64,000 nucleotides of DNA from Vallicoccus soli (GTDB taxonomy: Bacteria; Actinomycetota; Actinomycetes; Motilibacterales; Motilibacteraceae): the NCBI RefSeq assembly GCF_003594885.1, contig NZ_QZEZ01000002.1, forward strand, positions 248,001 to 312,000. Direction: 5' to 3'. Positions 50,011 to 58,906 of the stretch are shown here, one piece after another. Position 1 is the first letter of the stretch. Each line of letters opens with the position of its first letter. Below the pieces are notes generated by a model. That model saw only the letters and a list, made by a program, of their open reading frames with translations, searched no databases and was not told the origin of the DNA. The position numbers and the translations under genes are program-made.

Positions 50011-51159
50011 TCAGCCCGCGGTGAGCGCGACGCCGTACGCCCGCCCGCCCCCGGCGTCGAGGACGCCCTCGACCCCCGGCACCGCGGTGGGCGCCCGCCG
50101 CGCGGCGGTCGCGCCGGCGCCGAGCTGACCGGCGTCGTCGTGGCCCCAGCGCACGAGCCGGCGCTCGGGGCCGGCCGCGACGTACGTGGTGTCGCGCCCG
50201 GCCCAGGCGTCGACCGCGCCGGCGACGCCGGGCACGGCGGCCGGGCGGGTGCGGTCGGTGGTCCCGGCGAGGCCGAGCTGGCCCCGGGCCGACTCGCCCC
50301 ACGCCCGCACGGTGCCGTCGGCGAGGACGGCGACGCTGTGGTCGGCCCCGGCGGCCAGGGCCACCACCCCGGCGAGCCCCTCGACCGGCACGGGCGACGA
50401 GCGCGTGGTCCTCGTGCCGTCGCCGAGCTGCCCCGAGGCGTTCAGGCCCCAGGCCCACACCGAGCCGTCGGAGCGCAGGGCGAGCGCGTGGTTGCGTCCG
50501 GCGACCACGTCGACGACCCCGGTGAGCCCGGCGACGGCGACCGGCACGAGGCTGCGCTGCGCGGCCCCGCCGTCGCCCAGCTCGCCGTGGGTGTCGCTGC
50601 CCCAGGCGCGCACCCCGCCGCCGACGACGGCGTAGCTCATGTCGCGCCCGCCGGCGACCGCGCTCGCGCCGGCCAGCCCGGCGACGCGCACGGGCGCGGT
50701 CCGCTTCGCGGTGGACCCGTCGCCGAGCTGACCCAGCGAGCCCATGCCCCACGCCCACACGGCGCCGTCCACGAGGGCCAGCGAGTGGTAGTGGCCGGCC
50801 TCCACCTCGTCCACCCCGGCGAGCCCGGGGACGGTGCCGGGGACGGCGGCCGGGGACGTCGCGCCCACCGGGCGCCCCAGCGCGCCCTTGCGGGGGTCGC
50901 CCCAGCTGCGCACGCTCCCGCCCACGAGGGCCAGGACGTGCTCGCGCCCGCCCGCGACCTGCTCGACCCCGTCGAGCACGGGCCCGCCGAAGCTCGTGCG
51001 CCCGGCGGGCCCCGCGTCCCCGAGCTGGCCCAGGTCGTCCAGGCCCGTCGTCAGCACCCCGCCGGTCGCCGCCCCCGCGGGCCCGCCCGTGCCCGCCAGC
51101 AGCGCCAGCGCCGCCACCAGCGCGCCGCCCGCCCGCCCCGCCCCGCGCGTCCGTCGCAC
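50011..51159 (-). CDS. Secreted RCC1-repeat (beta-propeller) protein
   Basis: A 382-residue protein with a signal peptide (about 1-31, GALVAALALLAGTGGPAGAA) and then about seven RCC1 repeats of ~47 residues filling the rest. Each repeat has V..AGR.H.LAL..DG.V.AWG...GQLG(D); examples are GHYHSLALVDGAVWAWG and GRNHALALRSDGSVWAWG. They should close into a seven-bladed propeller outside the cell. Bacterial RCC1 proteins are of unknown function. GTG 51159. No partner gene is evident; it lies between adoK and erpA, where M. tuberculosis has Rv2203, an unrelated-looking membrane protein. Confidence 0.88.
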   Translation of the reverse strand: MRRTRGAGRAGGALVAALALLAGTGGPAGAATGGVLTTGLDDLGQLGDAGPAGRTSFGGPVLDGVEQVAGGREHVLALVGGSVRSWGDPRKGALGRPVGATSPAAVPGTVPGLAGVDEVEAGHYHSLALVDGAVWAWGMGSLGQLGDGSTAKRTAPVRVAGLAGASAVAGGRDMSYAVVGGGVRAWGSDTHGELGDGGAAQRSLVPVAVAGLTGVVDVVAGRNHALALRSDGSVWAWGLNASGQLGDGTRTTRSSPVPVEGLAGVVALAAGADHSVAVLADGTVRAWGESARGQLGLAGTTDRTRPAAVPGVAGAVDAWAGRDTTYVAAGPERRLVRWGHDDAGQLGAGATAARRAPTAVPGVEGVLDAGGGRAYGVALTAG

Positions 51160-51244
51160 CGCGTCCCCCCGGGTCCGGCCGGCAGGTCACCGGCGTCCGG
51201 GCGCATCCTCCCTCGTGCGCGACCCGTGCGGGGCCCGGATGCGC

Positions 51245-51283
51245 GACGAGGCCGCCCCCGCCGGTGGCGGGGACGGCCTCGTC
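51245..51283 (-). terminator. Strong two-part hairpin terminator after erpA
   Basis: Outer 10-bp stem GACGAGGCCG (51245-51254) with CGGCCTCGTC (51274-51283) and inner 7-bp stem CCCCGCC/GGCGGGG around a GGT loop, one unpaired base on each side between them. It lies 26 bases after the erpA stop. Confidence 0.82.
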
Positions 51284-51309
51284 GTGCTGCGGCGCGCGGC
51301 GCCGGCGGC

Positions 51310-51666
51310 TCAGTGGAAGGAGTCGCCGCAGGCGCAGGAGCCCGTCGCGTTGGGGTTGTCGATGGTGAAGCCCTGCTTCTCGATGGTGTCGACGAAGTCG
51401 ATCGACGCCCCCGAGAGGTACGGCGCGCTCATGCGGTCGGTGACGACCTTGACGGTGCCGAACTCCTTGACGACGTCGCCGTCGAGGGTGCGCTCGTCGA
51501 AGAAGAGCTGGTAGCGCAGGCCGGAGCAGCCGCCGGGCTGCACGGCCACGCGCAGCGCGAGGTCGTCGCGCCCCTCCTGCTCGAGCAGGGCCGCGACCTT
51601 GGAGGCGGCCGTGTCGCTGAGGACGATGCCGGTGCTGCTGTCCTGCTGCTGGTCCTGGACGGTCAT
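51310..51666 (-). CDS. erpA: Iron-sulfur cluster insertion protein
   Basis: A 118-residue A-type Fe-S carrier. The three conserved cysteines are present: GGCSGLRY near 48 and GSCACGDSFH at the C terminus (C-x-C). It transfers [Fe-S] clusters to targets; the divergent neighbour nadA encodes a [4Fe-4S] enzyme, a plausible client. ATG 51666. The 265-base divergent region to nadA has a TACGCT hexamer at 51756-51761 (minus strand), which could be its -10. Equivalent position to Rv2204c. Confidence 0.94.
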   Translation of the reverse strand: MTVQDQQQDSSTGIVLSDTAASKVAALLEQEGRDDLALRVAVQPGGCSGLRYQLFFDERTLDGDVVKEFGTVKVVTDRMSAPYLSGASIDFVDTIEKQGFTIDNPNATGSCACGDSFH

Positions 51667-51931
51667 GCGCGCTCCTGAGGTGGTCGGTGCTGGCCGCCGT
51701 CGCTGCCGGTGGCCCTCGTGGGGGCCAACGGGCCGCGGGCGCCGGGGCATTCCCCAGCGTACGCGCGGCGCGCGGGCTCCTCCGGTGGCCGCCGGGTGAC
51801 GGGGACCACACCGCGGGGCCGCCCGCAGGTGGACGACGGGAGCGCCGGCGGGCGCCCCGCGTGGGACGATGGGCCCGTACCCCTCCGCGCCCGGCGCCGC
51901 CCGGCCGGCGCCCCGCTCGCCTGGAGACCCG

Positions 51932-53164
51932 GTGACCACCACCCCCGACGCGACCACGCCCCCCGCGCTGCTCGGCGTGGAGCCCACGCCGCTGGCCCGG
52001 CTCCTCCTCGGGCGCCGCGCCCCCCTCGACCTGGCCAGCGAGCGCGGCGTCGACTGCCCCGGCGACCTGCCGGCGGCGAGCGACCCGACGCTCGTCGCGC
52101 GGGCCCGGGCGGCCAAGGAGGCGCTCGGCGAGCGCGTCTTCGTCCTCGGGCACCACTACCAGCGCGACGAGGTCATCGCCTTCGCCGACGTCACCGGCGA
52201 CTCGTTCAAGCTCGCGCGCGAGGCCGCGGCGCGGCCCGAGGCGCCGTACGTCGTCTTCTGCGGCGTGCACTTCATGGCCGAGTCCGCCGACATCCTCACC
52301 AGCGACGGGCAGCAGGTCGTCCTGCCCGACCTCGCCGCGGGCTGCTCGATGGCCGACATGGCGACCGACCTCCAGGTGCGCGAGTGCTGGGAGGCGCTGG
52401 AGGCGGCCGGCGCGGCGGCCACGACGGTGCCGGTGGCGTACATGAACTCCTCGGCGGCCATCAAGGCCTTCACCGGGCGCCACGGCGGCACGATCTGCAC
52501 CTCCTCGAACGCCCGCCAGTCCCTGGAGTGGGCCTTCGGGCAGGGCGAGCGCGTGCTGTTCCTGCCCGACCAGCACCTCGGGCGCAACACCGCCGTCCTG
52601 CAGCTCGGGCTCGGCCTCGACGACTGCGTGGTCTGGGACCCGCACAAGCCCCACGGCGGGCTCGCCCCCGAGCAGCTGCGCGCGGCGAAGGTGGTCCTCT
52701 GGCGCGGGCACTGCTCGGTGCACGGGCGCTTCTCGGCGCAGAACGTGGCCGACGTGCGCGAGCGCGTCCCGGGCGTGACCGTGCTCGTGCACCCGGAGTG
52801 CCGGCACGAGGTGGTCACCGCCGCGGACCTCGTGGGCTCGACCGAGTTCATCATCAAGGCCCTCGACGAGGCGCCGAGCGGCTCGGCGTTCGCCGTCGGC
52901 ACCGAGCTGAACCTCGTGTCGCGGCTCGCGCAGGCCCACCCCGACAAGCAGGTCGTCTTCCTCGACCGCACCGTCTGCTACTGCTCGACGATGAACCGGA
53001 TCGACCTGCCGCACCTCGTCTGGGCGCTGGAGTCGCTCGTCGAGGGGCGGGTGCCGAACCGCATCGTCGTCGACGAGGACACCGCGCACTGGGCGCGCGT
53101 CGCCCTCGAGCGCATGCTGGCGCTGCCGGGCGTGCAGGCGCGGTCACTCCCCGCTCAGCGCTGA
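51932..53164 (+). CDS. nadA: Quinolinate synthase A
   Basis: A 410-residue [4Fe-4S] enzyme condensing iminoaspartate with dihydroxyacetone phosphate to quinolinate. LGHHYQRDEVI, FCGVHFMAESADIL with the first cluster Cys, HPECRHEV with the second and DRTVCYCSTMNRIDLPHL with the third are all visible; GDSFKLAR and YMNSSAAIKAF are substrate-site blocks. GTG 51932 is taken because TGGAGA lies 7 bases upstream; an earlier in-frame start would add an unconserved tail. No nadB or nadC follows; the next gene starts a lipid pair. Confidence 0.95.
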   Translation: MTTTPDATTPPALLGVEPTPLARLLLGRRAPLDLASERGVDCPGDLPAASDPTLVARARAAKEALGERVFVLGHHYQRDEVIAFADVTGDSFKLAREAAARPEAPYVVFCGVHFMAESADILTSDGQQVVLPDLAAGCSMADMATDLQVRECWEALEAAGAAATTVPVAYMNSSAAIKAFTGRHGGTICTSSNARQSLEWAFGQGERVLFLPDQHLGRNTAVLQLGLGLDDCVVWDPHKPHGGLAPEQLRAAKVVLWRGHCSVHGRFSAQNVADVRERVPGVTVLVHPECRHEVVTAADLVGSTEFIIKALDEAPSGSAFAVGTELNLVSRLAQAHPDKQVVFLDRTVCYCSTMNRIDLPHLVWALESLVEGRVPNRIVVDEDTAHWARVALERMLALPGVQARSLPAQR

Positions 53165-53219
53165 GGTGACGCCCGGCACGCCGCCGGGAAAACCGACGGT
53201 TGCCCCGGGAACCGGCCAG

Positions 53220-53225
53220 TAGGGT
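53220..53225 (+). promoter_or_regulatory. Probable leaderless -10 element for tmsA
   Basis: TAGGGT ends 7 bases before GTG 53233. A TTGCCC at 53200-53205 is too close to be a standard -35. Confidence 0.55.
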
Positions 53226-53232
53226 GCGGGGC

Positions 53233-54630
53233 GTGACCGACGCCCCGCCCCGCACGGTGCCCCGCGCGGCGTACGACGCGGCGGTCGCGCGCCTGCGGGC
53301 CCAGTACGCCGCGATCCCGCCCGGCGCGCCGGTGCGGCTGGCCAAGCGGACCTCGAACCTGTTCCGGCCGCGGGCCGCCACCGGCGTGCCGGGGCTGGAC
53401 GTCTCCGCCTTCCACGGGGTCCTCTCGGTCGACACCGCCGCCCGCACCGCGGACGTGCTGGGGATGACGACGTACGAGGAGCTCGTCGACGCGACCCTCC
53501 CCCACGGGCTCATCCCCAAGGTCGTGCCGCAGCTGCGCACCATCACCCTCGGCGGGGCGGTGACCGGGCTCGGCATCGAGTCCACCTCGTTCCGCAACGG
53601 GCTGCCGCACGAGACCGTCCGCGAGCTGGAGGTGCTCACCGGCGACGGCCGGGTCGTGACCGCCACGCCGACCGGCGAGCACCGCGACCTCTTCCACGGG
53701 TTCCCGAACTCGTACGGGACCCTCGGCTACGCCCTGCGCCTCGTCATCGAGCTCGAGCCGGTGCCGTCGCACGTGCGCCTGCGGCACCTGCCCTTCCGCG
53801 GCCCCCGCGCGCTCGACGAGCTCTTCGCCGCCATGGGCGCGGCGGTGGACGCCCGGGAGGTCGACGGCGTGCGGGTCGACGGGCTCGACGCCACGCTCTT
53901 CTCGCCCGAGGAGGCGTACCTCACCGCCGCGACGTGGGAGGACGGCGCCCCGTACGCCTCCGACTACACCGGCATGGACGTCTACTACCGCTCGATCCCG
54001 GCCCGGCGCGAGGACCACCTCACCGTGCGCGACTACCTGTGGCGGTGGGACACCGACTGGTTCTGGTGCTCCAAGGCGTTCGGCGCCCAGGACCCGCGCG
54101 TGCGCCGGCTGTGGCCGAAGGCGAAGCTGCGCAGCGACACGTACTGGAGGCTGGTCGCGCTGGACGAGCGCACGGGCTTCAGCCGCCGCCTGGACCGCGT
54201 CCGCGGGCGACCCCCGCGCGAGAAGGTGATCCAGGACGTGGAGATCCCGCTCGACCGGGCAGCGGGCTTCGCGCGGTGGCTCGACGGCGAGGTGGGCATG
54301 CGGCCGGTGTGGGCGTGCCCGCTGCGCCAGCACGACCCCACGACGACGTGGGACCTCTACCCCTTCGAGAGCTCGACGACCTACGTGAACTTCGGCTTCT
54401 GGGGCACCGTGCCCCTGGCGCCGGGCGAGGTCGACGGGCACCACGACCGGCGCATCGAGGCGCGGGTCGACGCGCTGGGCGGGCGCAAGTCCCTGTACTC
54501 GCGGGCCTACTACGCCCCGGAGGACTTCTGGCGCCTCTACGGGGGTGCCGCCTACGCCCGGCTCAAGGACACGTACGACGCGGACGGGCGCCTGCTCGAC
54601 CTCTACGCCAAGTGCGTGGGCGGCCGCTGA
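53233..54630 (+). CDS. tmsA: FAD-binding oxidoreductase of 10-methyl fatty acid synthesis
   Basis: A 465-residue PCMH-type FAD protein. PQLRTITLGGAVTGLGIEST (key part TLGGAVTGLGIES) and HGFPNSYGTLGYALRL are the FAD-binding blocks; the C-terminal half contains WWCS-like DWFWCSKAFG and YYAPEDFWRLYGG. This family is encoded immediately before a cyclopropane-synthase-like methyltransferase in actinobacteria that make tuberculostearic (10-methylstearic) acid; it reduces the 10-methylene intermediate to the methyl branch. The gene pair here matches that arrangement with 24 bases between genes. The symbol follows the tmsAB naming; activity is inferred from the pair. Confidence 0.8.
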   Translation: MTDAPPRTVPRAAYDAAVARLRAQYAAIPPGAPVRLAKRTSNLFRPRAATGVPGLDVSAFHGVLSVDTAARTADVLGMTTYEELVDATLPHGLIPKVVPQLRTITLGGAVTGLGIESTSFRNGLPHETVRELEVLTGDGRVVTATPTGEHRDLFHGFPNSYGTLGYALRLVIELEPVPSHVRLRHLPFRGPRALDELFAAMGAAVDAREVDGVRVDGLDATLFSPEEAYLTAATWEDGAPYASDYTGMDVYYRSIPARREDHLTVRDYLWRWDTDWFWCSKAFGAQDPRVRRLWPKAKLRSDTYWRLVALDERTGFSRRLDRVRGRPPREKVIQDVEIPLDRAAGFARWLDGEVGMRPVWACPLRQHDPTTTWDLYPFESSTTYVNFGFWGTVPLAPGEVDGHHDRRIEARVDALGGRKSLYSRAYYAPEDFWRLYGGAAYARLKDTYDADGRLLDLYAKCVGGR

Positions 54631-54654
54631 CGCTCCAGGACGGAGGCAGGACGG

Positions 54655-55938
54655 ATGGCAGTGAGGACGGGTCGCCCCCGGCTCTCGATCGCCGAGGCGC
54701 TCTCGCGGGTGCTCGGCGGTGACGCGCCGATCGAGTTCTCGGCGTACGACGGCAGCCGCTCCGGGCCGCCGGAGGCCAGCGTGCGGGTGGAGCTGCGCTC
54801 CCCCCGGGCGCTGTCGTACCTCGTGGGCTCCCCCGGGGGGCTGGGCCTCGGCCGGGCGTACGTCGCCGGCGAGCTCGACGTGCACGGCGACATCTACGAG
54901 GGGCTGCGCGCGCTCGCCACGACGGGCATCGGCAACCTGACCTGGCAGGGCCGGCTCGAGGTGCTCCGCGCGCTCGACCCGCGGGCGCTGCGCCCGGTCG
55001 CGCCCCCGCCGGAAGAGGTGCGCCGCTCGTTCCTCGGGGTCGGCCCGCGCCACACCCCGATGCGCGACGGGCGGGTCATCTCGCACCACTACGACGTGTC
55101 GAACCGCTTCTACCGCTGGGTCCTCGGCCCCTCGATGGCGTACACCTGCGCGGTCTACCCCCGCAAGGAGGCCACGCTCGAGGAGGCGCAGGAGGAGAAG
55201 TTCGACCTCGTGTGCCGCAAGCTCGGCCTCGAGCGGGGCCAGCGCCTGCTCGACGTGGGCTGCGGCTGGGGCGGGATGGTCATGCACGCCGCCGAGCACT
55301 ACGGCGTCAAGGCCCTCGGCGTGACGCTCTCGCGCGAGCAGGCGGCGTACGCGCAGGAGGAGATCCGCCGCCGCGGCCTCCAGGGGCTCGCGGAGGTGCG
55401 GCACAGCGACTACCGCGCGGTGCACGAGGACGGCTTCGACGCCGTCAGCTCCATCGGGCTCACCGAGCACATCGGCAAGGCCCAGCTGGGGGCGTACGCC
55501 CGGCACCTGCACGCCCGGCTGCGCCCTGGCGGCCGGCTGCTCAACCACTGCATCATGCGGCCCACCACCAAGGGACCCTCGGTGGTCAAGCGCGGCTTCA
55601 TCAACCGGTACGTCTTCCCGGACGGCGAGCTCGAGGGCCTCGGGACCGTGGTGGGCGCGCTGCAGGACCACGGCCTCGAGGTGCGCCACGAGGAGGGCCT
55701 GCGCGAGCACTACGCCTTGACGCTGCGCGACTGGGGCCGCAACCTCGACGAGCACTGGGACGACGCCGTCGCCGAGATCGGCGAGGGCAAGGCGCGGGTG
55801 TGGCGGGTCTACATGGCCGGCTCGCGGCTCGGCTTCGAGCGCGGGTCGATAGAGCTGCACCAGGTGCTGTGCGTCAAGGCCGACCGCGGCGACGCCCGCT
55901 TCGCGCTGCGCCCCGACTTCGAGCGGCCCCGCCCCTGA
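54655..55938 (+). CDS. tmsB: SAM-dependent cyclopropane-synthase-like fatty acid methyltransferase
   Basis: A 427-residue methyltransferase of the Cfa/UfaA family. The SAM motif LLDVGCGWGGMVMHAAEHYG (key part DVGCGWGG) lies near 198; YDVSNRFYRWVLGPSMAYTCA and VSSIGLTEHIG with the bicarbonate-binding Glu/His region are typical. With the upstream FAD protein it is predicted to methylate C10 of phospholipid-bound oleate, yielding 10-methylene then 10-methyl stearate. A cyclopropane synthase role is the alternative, but the paired oxidoreductase favours methyl branching. ATG 54655, no promoter of its own seen. Confidence 0.83.
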   Translation: MAVRTGRPRLSIAEALSRVLGGDAPIEFSAYDGSRSGPPEASVRVELRSPRALSYLVGSPGGLGLGRAYVAGELDVHGDIYEGLRALATTGIGNLTWQGRLEVLRALDPRALRPVAPPPEEVRRSFLGVGPRHTPMRDGRVISHHYDVSNRFYRWVLGPSMAYTCAVYPRKEATLEEAQEEKFDLVCRKLGLERGQRLLDVGCGWGGMVMHAAEHYGVKALGVTLSREQAAYAQEEIRRRGLQGLAEVRHSDYRAVHEDGFDAVSSIGLTEHIGKAQLGAYARHLHARLRPGGRLLNHCIMRPTTKGPSVVKRGFINRYVFPDGELEGLGTVVGALQDHGLEVRHEEGLREHYALTLRDWGRNLDEHWDDAVAEIGEGKARVWRVYMAGSRLGFERGSIELHQVLCVKADRGDARFALRPDFERPRP

Positions 55939-55959
55939 CCGCTGCCGCCCCCGGCGCTC

Positions 55960-55996
55960 GGTCGCGGCGGGGTCAGGCCCCTTCCCGCCCGCGACC
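55960..55996. terminator. Hairpin between convergent tmsB and M20 genes
   Basis: Perfect 8-bp stem GGTCGCGG (55960-55967) with CCGCGACC (55989-55996), extended imperfectly inside. It occupies the 61-base gap between the two stops and could terminate both transcripts. Confidence 0.65.
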
Positions 55997-55999
55997 GCC

Positions 56000-57355
56000 T
56001 CAGGCGGACGGGCCGGCGGCGAGCTCGGCGAGCAGCAGCGCCTCGGCGAGGCAGACCTTCGCGAACTCGCCGAGGTGCAGGCTCTCGTCGGCGCCGTGCG
56101 CCCGGCTGTCGGGGTCCTCGACCCCGGTGACGAGGATCGCGGCGTCCGGGAAGGCCTCGGCGAAGGCCGCGATGAAGGGGATCGAGCCGCCGATCCCGGT
56201 GTCCACCGCGTCCCGGCCCCACGCCGCGGCGAACGCCCGGCGCGCCGCCGCCTCGGCCCAGCCGTCCGGGCCGGTCGAGAACGGCTCCCCGGTGCTGCCG
56301 TCGGACACCGTGACCCGCGCGCCCCAGGGGGCGTGCGCGCGCAGGTGCTCCCCCAGCGCGGCGAGGGCCCGGCCCGCGTCGTCGCCCGGCGCGACCCGCA
56401 GCGAGACCTTCGCGCGGGCGACCGGGACGAGCGTGTTCGACGCGCTCGCCACGGGCGTCGCGTCGAGGCCCACCACGGCGACGGCCGGGCGCGTCCACAG
56501 CCGCTCGGTGAGCGCGCCGGAGCCGATGAGCTCGACGCCCTCGACGACGCCGGCGTCGGCGCGCAGCTGCTCCTCGGTGAGGTCGAGCGGGTCGGCCGGG
56601 CCGGTGACGAGGCCGGGCACGGCCACGTCCCCGCGCTCGTCGTGCAGCGTCGCGAGCAGGCGGCACAGCGCGGTGAGCGCGTCGGGGACCGGGCCGCCGT
56701 ACATGCCGCTGTGCACCGCGTGCTCCAGCGTGCGGACCTCGACGACGCAGTCCGCGAGCCCGCGCAGCGTCCGGGTGAGCGCCGGGACGCCCACCCGCCA
56801 GTTGGTCGAGTCGGCGAGCACCATGGCGTCGGCGGCGAGCAGGTCGCGGTGCTCGGCGAGGAACGCCGCGAGCGTCGGCGAGCCGACCTCCTCCTCGCCC
56901 TCGACGAGCACGGTGACCCCCACCGGGGGCCGGCCGTCCCAGGCGCGCAGCGCCGCCAGGTGCGCCGCGACGCCGGCCTTGTCGTCGGCCGCGCCCCGGG
57001 CGTAGAGCCGCCCGTCGCGCTCGACGGGCTCGAACGGGTCATCGGTCCAGTCCGCCCGCGCCCCCGTCGGCTGCACGTCGTGGTGCGCGTAGAGCAGGAC
57101 GGTCGGCGCGCCCTGCGGCGCGGGCCAGCGCGCGACGACCGCGGGTGCGCCGCCGTCGGCGGCGAGCACCCGGACGTCCTGCGACCCCGCCGCGCGCAGC
57201 AGCCGCGCGGTCTCCTCGGCGCTGCGCAGCACGTCGTCGGCGCGCGCGGGGTCGGCGCTCACCGAGGGGATGCGCACGAGCGCCTCGAGGTCGGCGCGGA
57301 CGGACGGCAGGACGCGCTCGATCGCGGCGCGCAGGTCGGGCTGCTGCGGGGTCAC
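56000..57355 (-). CDS. M20-family dipeptidase
   Basis: A 451-residue co-catalytic zinc peptidase of the M20 (DapE/CNDP-like) family. YAHHDVQPTG near 90 gives the first zinc His, RGAADDKAGVAAHL the bridging Asp, LVEGEEEVGSP the catalytic Glu pair, and the C-terminal GAD(E)SLHLGEF segment the last ligand His. The lid domain lies about residues 190-320. Substrates may be dipeptides or acylated amino acids. GTG 57355 is 6 bases after a TAGGGT hexamer, so it may be transcribed separately from the Psp operon upstream. Confidence 0.9.
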   Translation of the reverse strand: MTPQQPDLRAAIERVLPSVRADLEALVRIPSVSADPARADDVLRSAEETARLLRAAGSQDVRVLAADGGAPAVVARWPAPQGAPTVLLYAHHDVQPTGARADWTDDPFEPVERDGRLYARGAADDKAGVAAHLAALRAWDGRPPVGVTVLVEGEEEVGSPTLAAFLAEHRDLLAADAMVLADSTNWRVGVPALTRTLRGLADCVVEVRTLEHAVHSGMYGGPVPDALTALCRLLATLHDERGDVAVPGLVTGPADPLDLTEEQLRADAGVVEGVELIGSGALTERLWTRPAVAVVGLDATPVASASNTLVPVARAKVSLRVAPGDDAGRALAALGEHLRAHAPWGARVTVSDGSTGEPFSTGPDGWAEAAARRAFAAAWGRDAVDTGIGGSIPFIAAFAEAFPDAAILVTGVEDPDSRAHGADESLHLGEFAKVCLAEALLLAELAAGPSA

Positions 57356-57361
57356 CGACCG

Positions 57362-57367
57362 ACCCTA
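57362..57367 (-). promoter_or_regulatory. Probable leaderless -10 element for the M20 dipeptidase
   Basis: TAGGGT on the minus strand ends 6 bases before GTG 57355. Confidence 0.55.
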
Positions 57368-57396
57368 GCGAGCGGACGCGCCGGCCCCCCGCCCGG

Positions 57397-57966
57397 TCAG
57401 AGCCCCGGCGCGCCCCAGACCGGGAACCAGCGCGAGAGGTCCTGCTCGACCCGCAGGTCGTCGGTGAGGAGGCCGCGCACCTGCAGCTCCAGGGCGTTGT
57501 CGCGCCGCTCGGGACCGCTCGGGGCGAAGGGGTAGAAGGCCCCGCGCTTGTAGAGGTAGACCAGCGCGAGCCGCCGGCCCCGGTCGTCGGCGAACCCGAC
57601 AATCGAGCAGAGCAGCTGCGGGCCGAAGCCCTGCCCCTCCAGCGTGGTGTTCACCGCGTGCAGGTCGGTGACCAGCCCGGCGACGTCCCCCGGATCGTGC
57701 CGCACGAGCAGCCAGGTGTAGCCGTACGGGTCCTGGGACCGCTCCACGGGCGGGCCGTCGTCGGCGTCGAGCAGCGCCTGCACCTCGCGCTCCGTGCTCG
57801 CGAAGGCCCCGCCCTCGGCGGCCCGGAAGGCCACCGAGCCCAGGCCCGTCGGGCGGAAGCCCGCCGAGGCCTCGAGGGTCAGCGCCGCCGACGGGACGCC
57901 GAAGAGCTGGTCGAGGTCGGGCTTGACCGGCGTGGTCCGTCCCAGCAGCTTGTCGAGGAAGCCCAC
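57397..57966 (-). CDS. pspAB: PspA-associated protein PspAB
   Basis: A 189-residue soluble protein beginning MGFLDKLLGRTTPVKPDLDQ, followed by LFGVPSAALTLEA, SQDPYGYTWLLVRHDPGDV and VYLYKRGAFYPFAP. These blocks match the actinobacterial PspAB family, always encoded with PspA, PspAA and HtpX. Its molecular role is not known. It starts 10 bases after the htpX stop and is the last gene of the operon. Confidence 0.9.
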   Translation of the reverse strand: MGFLDKLLGRTTPVKPDLDQLFGVPSAALTLEASAGFRPTGLGSVAFRAAEGGAFASTEREVQALLDADDGPPVERSQDPYGYTWLLVRHDPGDVAGLVTDLHAVNTTLEGQGFGPQLLCSIVGFADDRGRRLALVYLYKRGAFYPFAPSGPERRDNALELQVRGLLTDDLRVEQDLSRWFPVWGAPGL

Positions 57967-57976
57967 CGTCAGCCCC

Positions 57977-58879
57977 TCACGAGAGCGGCCGGCCCAGGTC
58001 GGCGGAGATCCGCGCGAGCTGGGCGAGCCGCTGCTCGGTGGACGGGTGCGTGGAGAACAGCGTCGAGATGCTGAAGCCGGGCGCCACGGCCGGGGTGAAG
58101 AAGAAGGCGTTGAACGGCTCGGCCTGGCGCAGGTCGCGCTGCGGGATGCGGGCCATCTGGCCCGAGATCTTGGTCAGCGCGCTGGCCAGGGCCGAGGGCT
58201 GCGCGGTGAGGATCGCCGCCGCCCGGTCCGCGGCCAGCTCGCGGTAGCGGGACAGCGCCCGGGTGAGGAGGAACGACAGGGCGTACACGACGATGCTCAC
58301 GAGCATGATGACCAGCCACACCGGCGGCTGGTTGTCGTTGCGGCGGCCCCCGGAGCCCATCGACGACCACATGGCCGAGCGGGTCAGGAAGCCGGCGAGC
58401 ACGCCGACGAACGACGCGACCGTCATGACCGTCACGTCGCGGTGCGCGACGTGCGACAGCTCGTGCGCGAGCACCGCCTCCAGCTCGTCGCGCTCGAGCC
58501 GGCGCAGGATGCCGGTGGTGCAGCACACCACCGCGCGCTCGGGCGAGCGGCCGGTGGCGAACGCGTTGGGCACGTCGGTGTCGGCGATCGCCACCTTCGG
58601 CTTGGGCATGTCCGCCAGGGCGCAGAGCCGGTCGACCATGGCGTGCAGCTCGGGCGCCTGCTGCGGCGTCACCTCGTGCCCGCCCATGGCGTAGAGCGCC
58701 ACGCGGTCGCTGAAGAACCACTGCGCGAGCAGGAAGACGACGACGAGCACGAGGCCGACGCCGCCCAGGAACCGGACGAGCACCGCACCGAGCACCACGA
58801 AGAGCAGGCCGAGCAGGAACATCGTCAGGCCCATGCGGGCGGAGAGCCCCCGGTCGGGGGCGAAGCGCGTGCGCGCCAA
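57977..58879 (-). CDS. htpX: HtpX zinc metalloprotease (M48B)
   Basis: A 300-residue membrane protease for quality control of damaged membrane proteins. Two N-terminal hydrophobic segments (18-36 and 40-58) precede the VLAHELSHVAHRDV zinc motif near 140; two more hydrophobic segments and the YRELAADRAAA Glu ligand follow. FFTPAVAPGFSISTLFSTHPSTEQRL is the conserved C-terminal block (key part LFSTHPSTEQR). It lies between pspAA and pspAB on the same strand, consistent with an envelope-stress operon. ATG or GTG near 58879 follows a purine-rich GAGGAGGC region. Confidence 0.94.
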   Translation of the reverse strand: MARTRFAPDRGLSARMGLTMFLLGLLFVVLGAVLVRFLGGVGLVLVVVFLLAQWFFSDRVALYAMGGHEVTPQQAPELHAMVDRLCALADMPKPKVAIADTDVPNAFATGRSPERAVVCCTTGILRRLERDELEAVLAHELSHVAHRDVTVMTVASFVGVLAGFLTRSAMWSSMGSGGRRNDNQPPVWLVIMLVSIVVYALSFLLTRALSRYRELAADRAAAILTAQPSALASALTKISGQMARIPQRDLRQAEPFNAFFFTPAVAPGFSISTLFSTHPSTEQRLAQLARISADLGRPLS

Positions 58880-58906
58880 GGGGTCGTGCCTCCTCGTGGA
58901 GTGGGT

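Noticed and set aside
53172-53188. Terminator after nadA
   Set aside because: A 6-bp CCCGGC/GCCGGG stem with a 5-base loop is weak by comparison with the other hairpins and is expected by chance in such GC-rich DNA.
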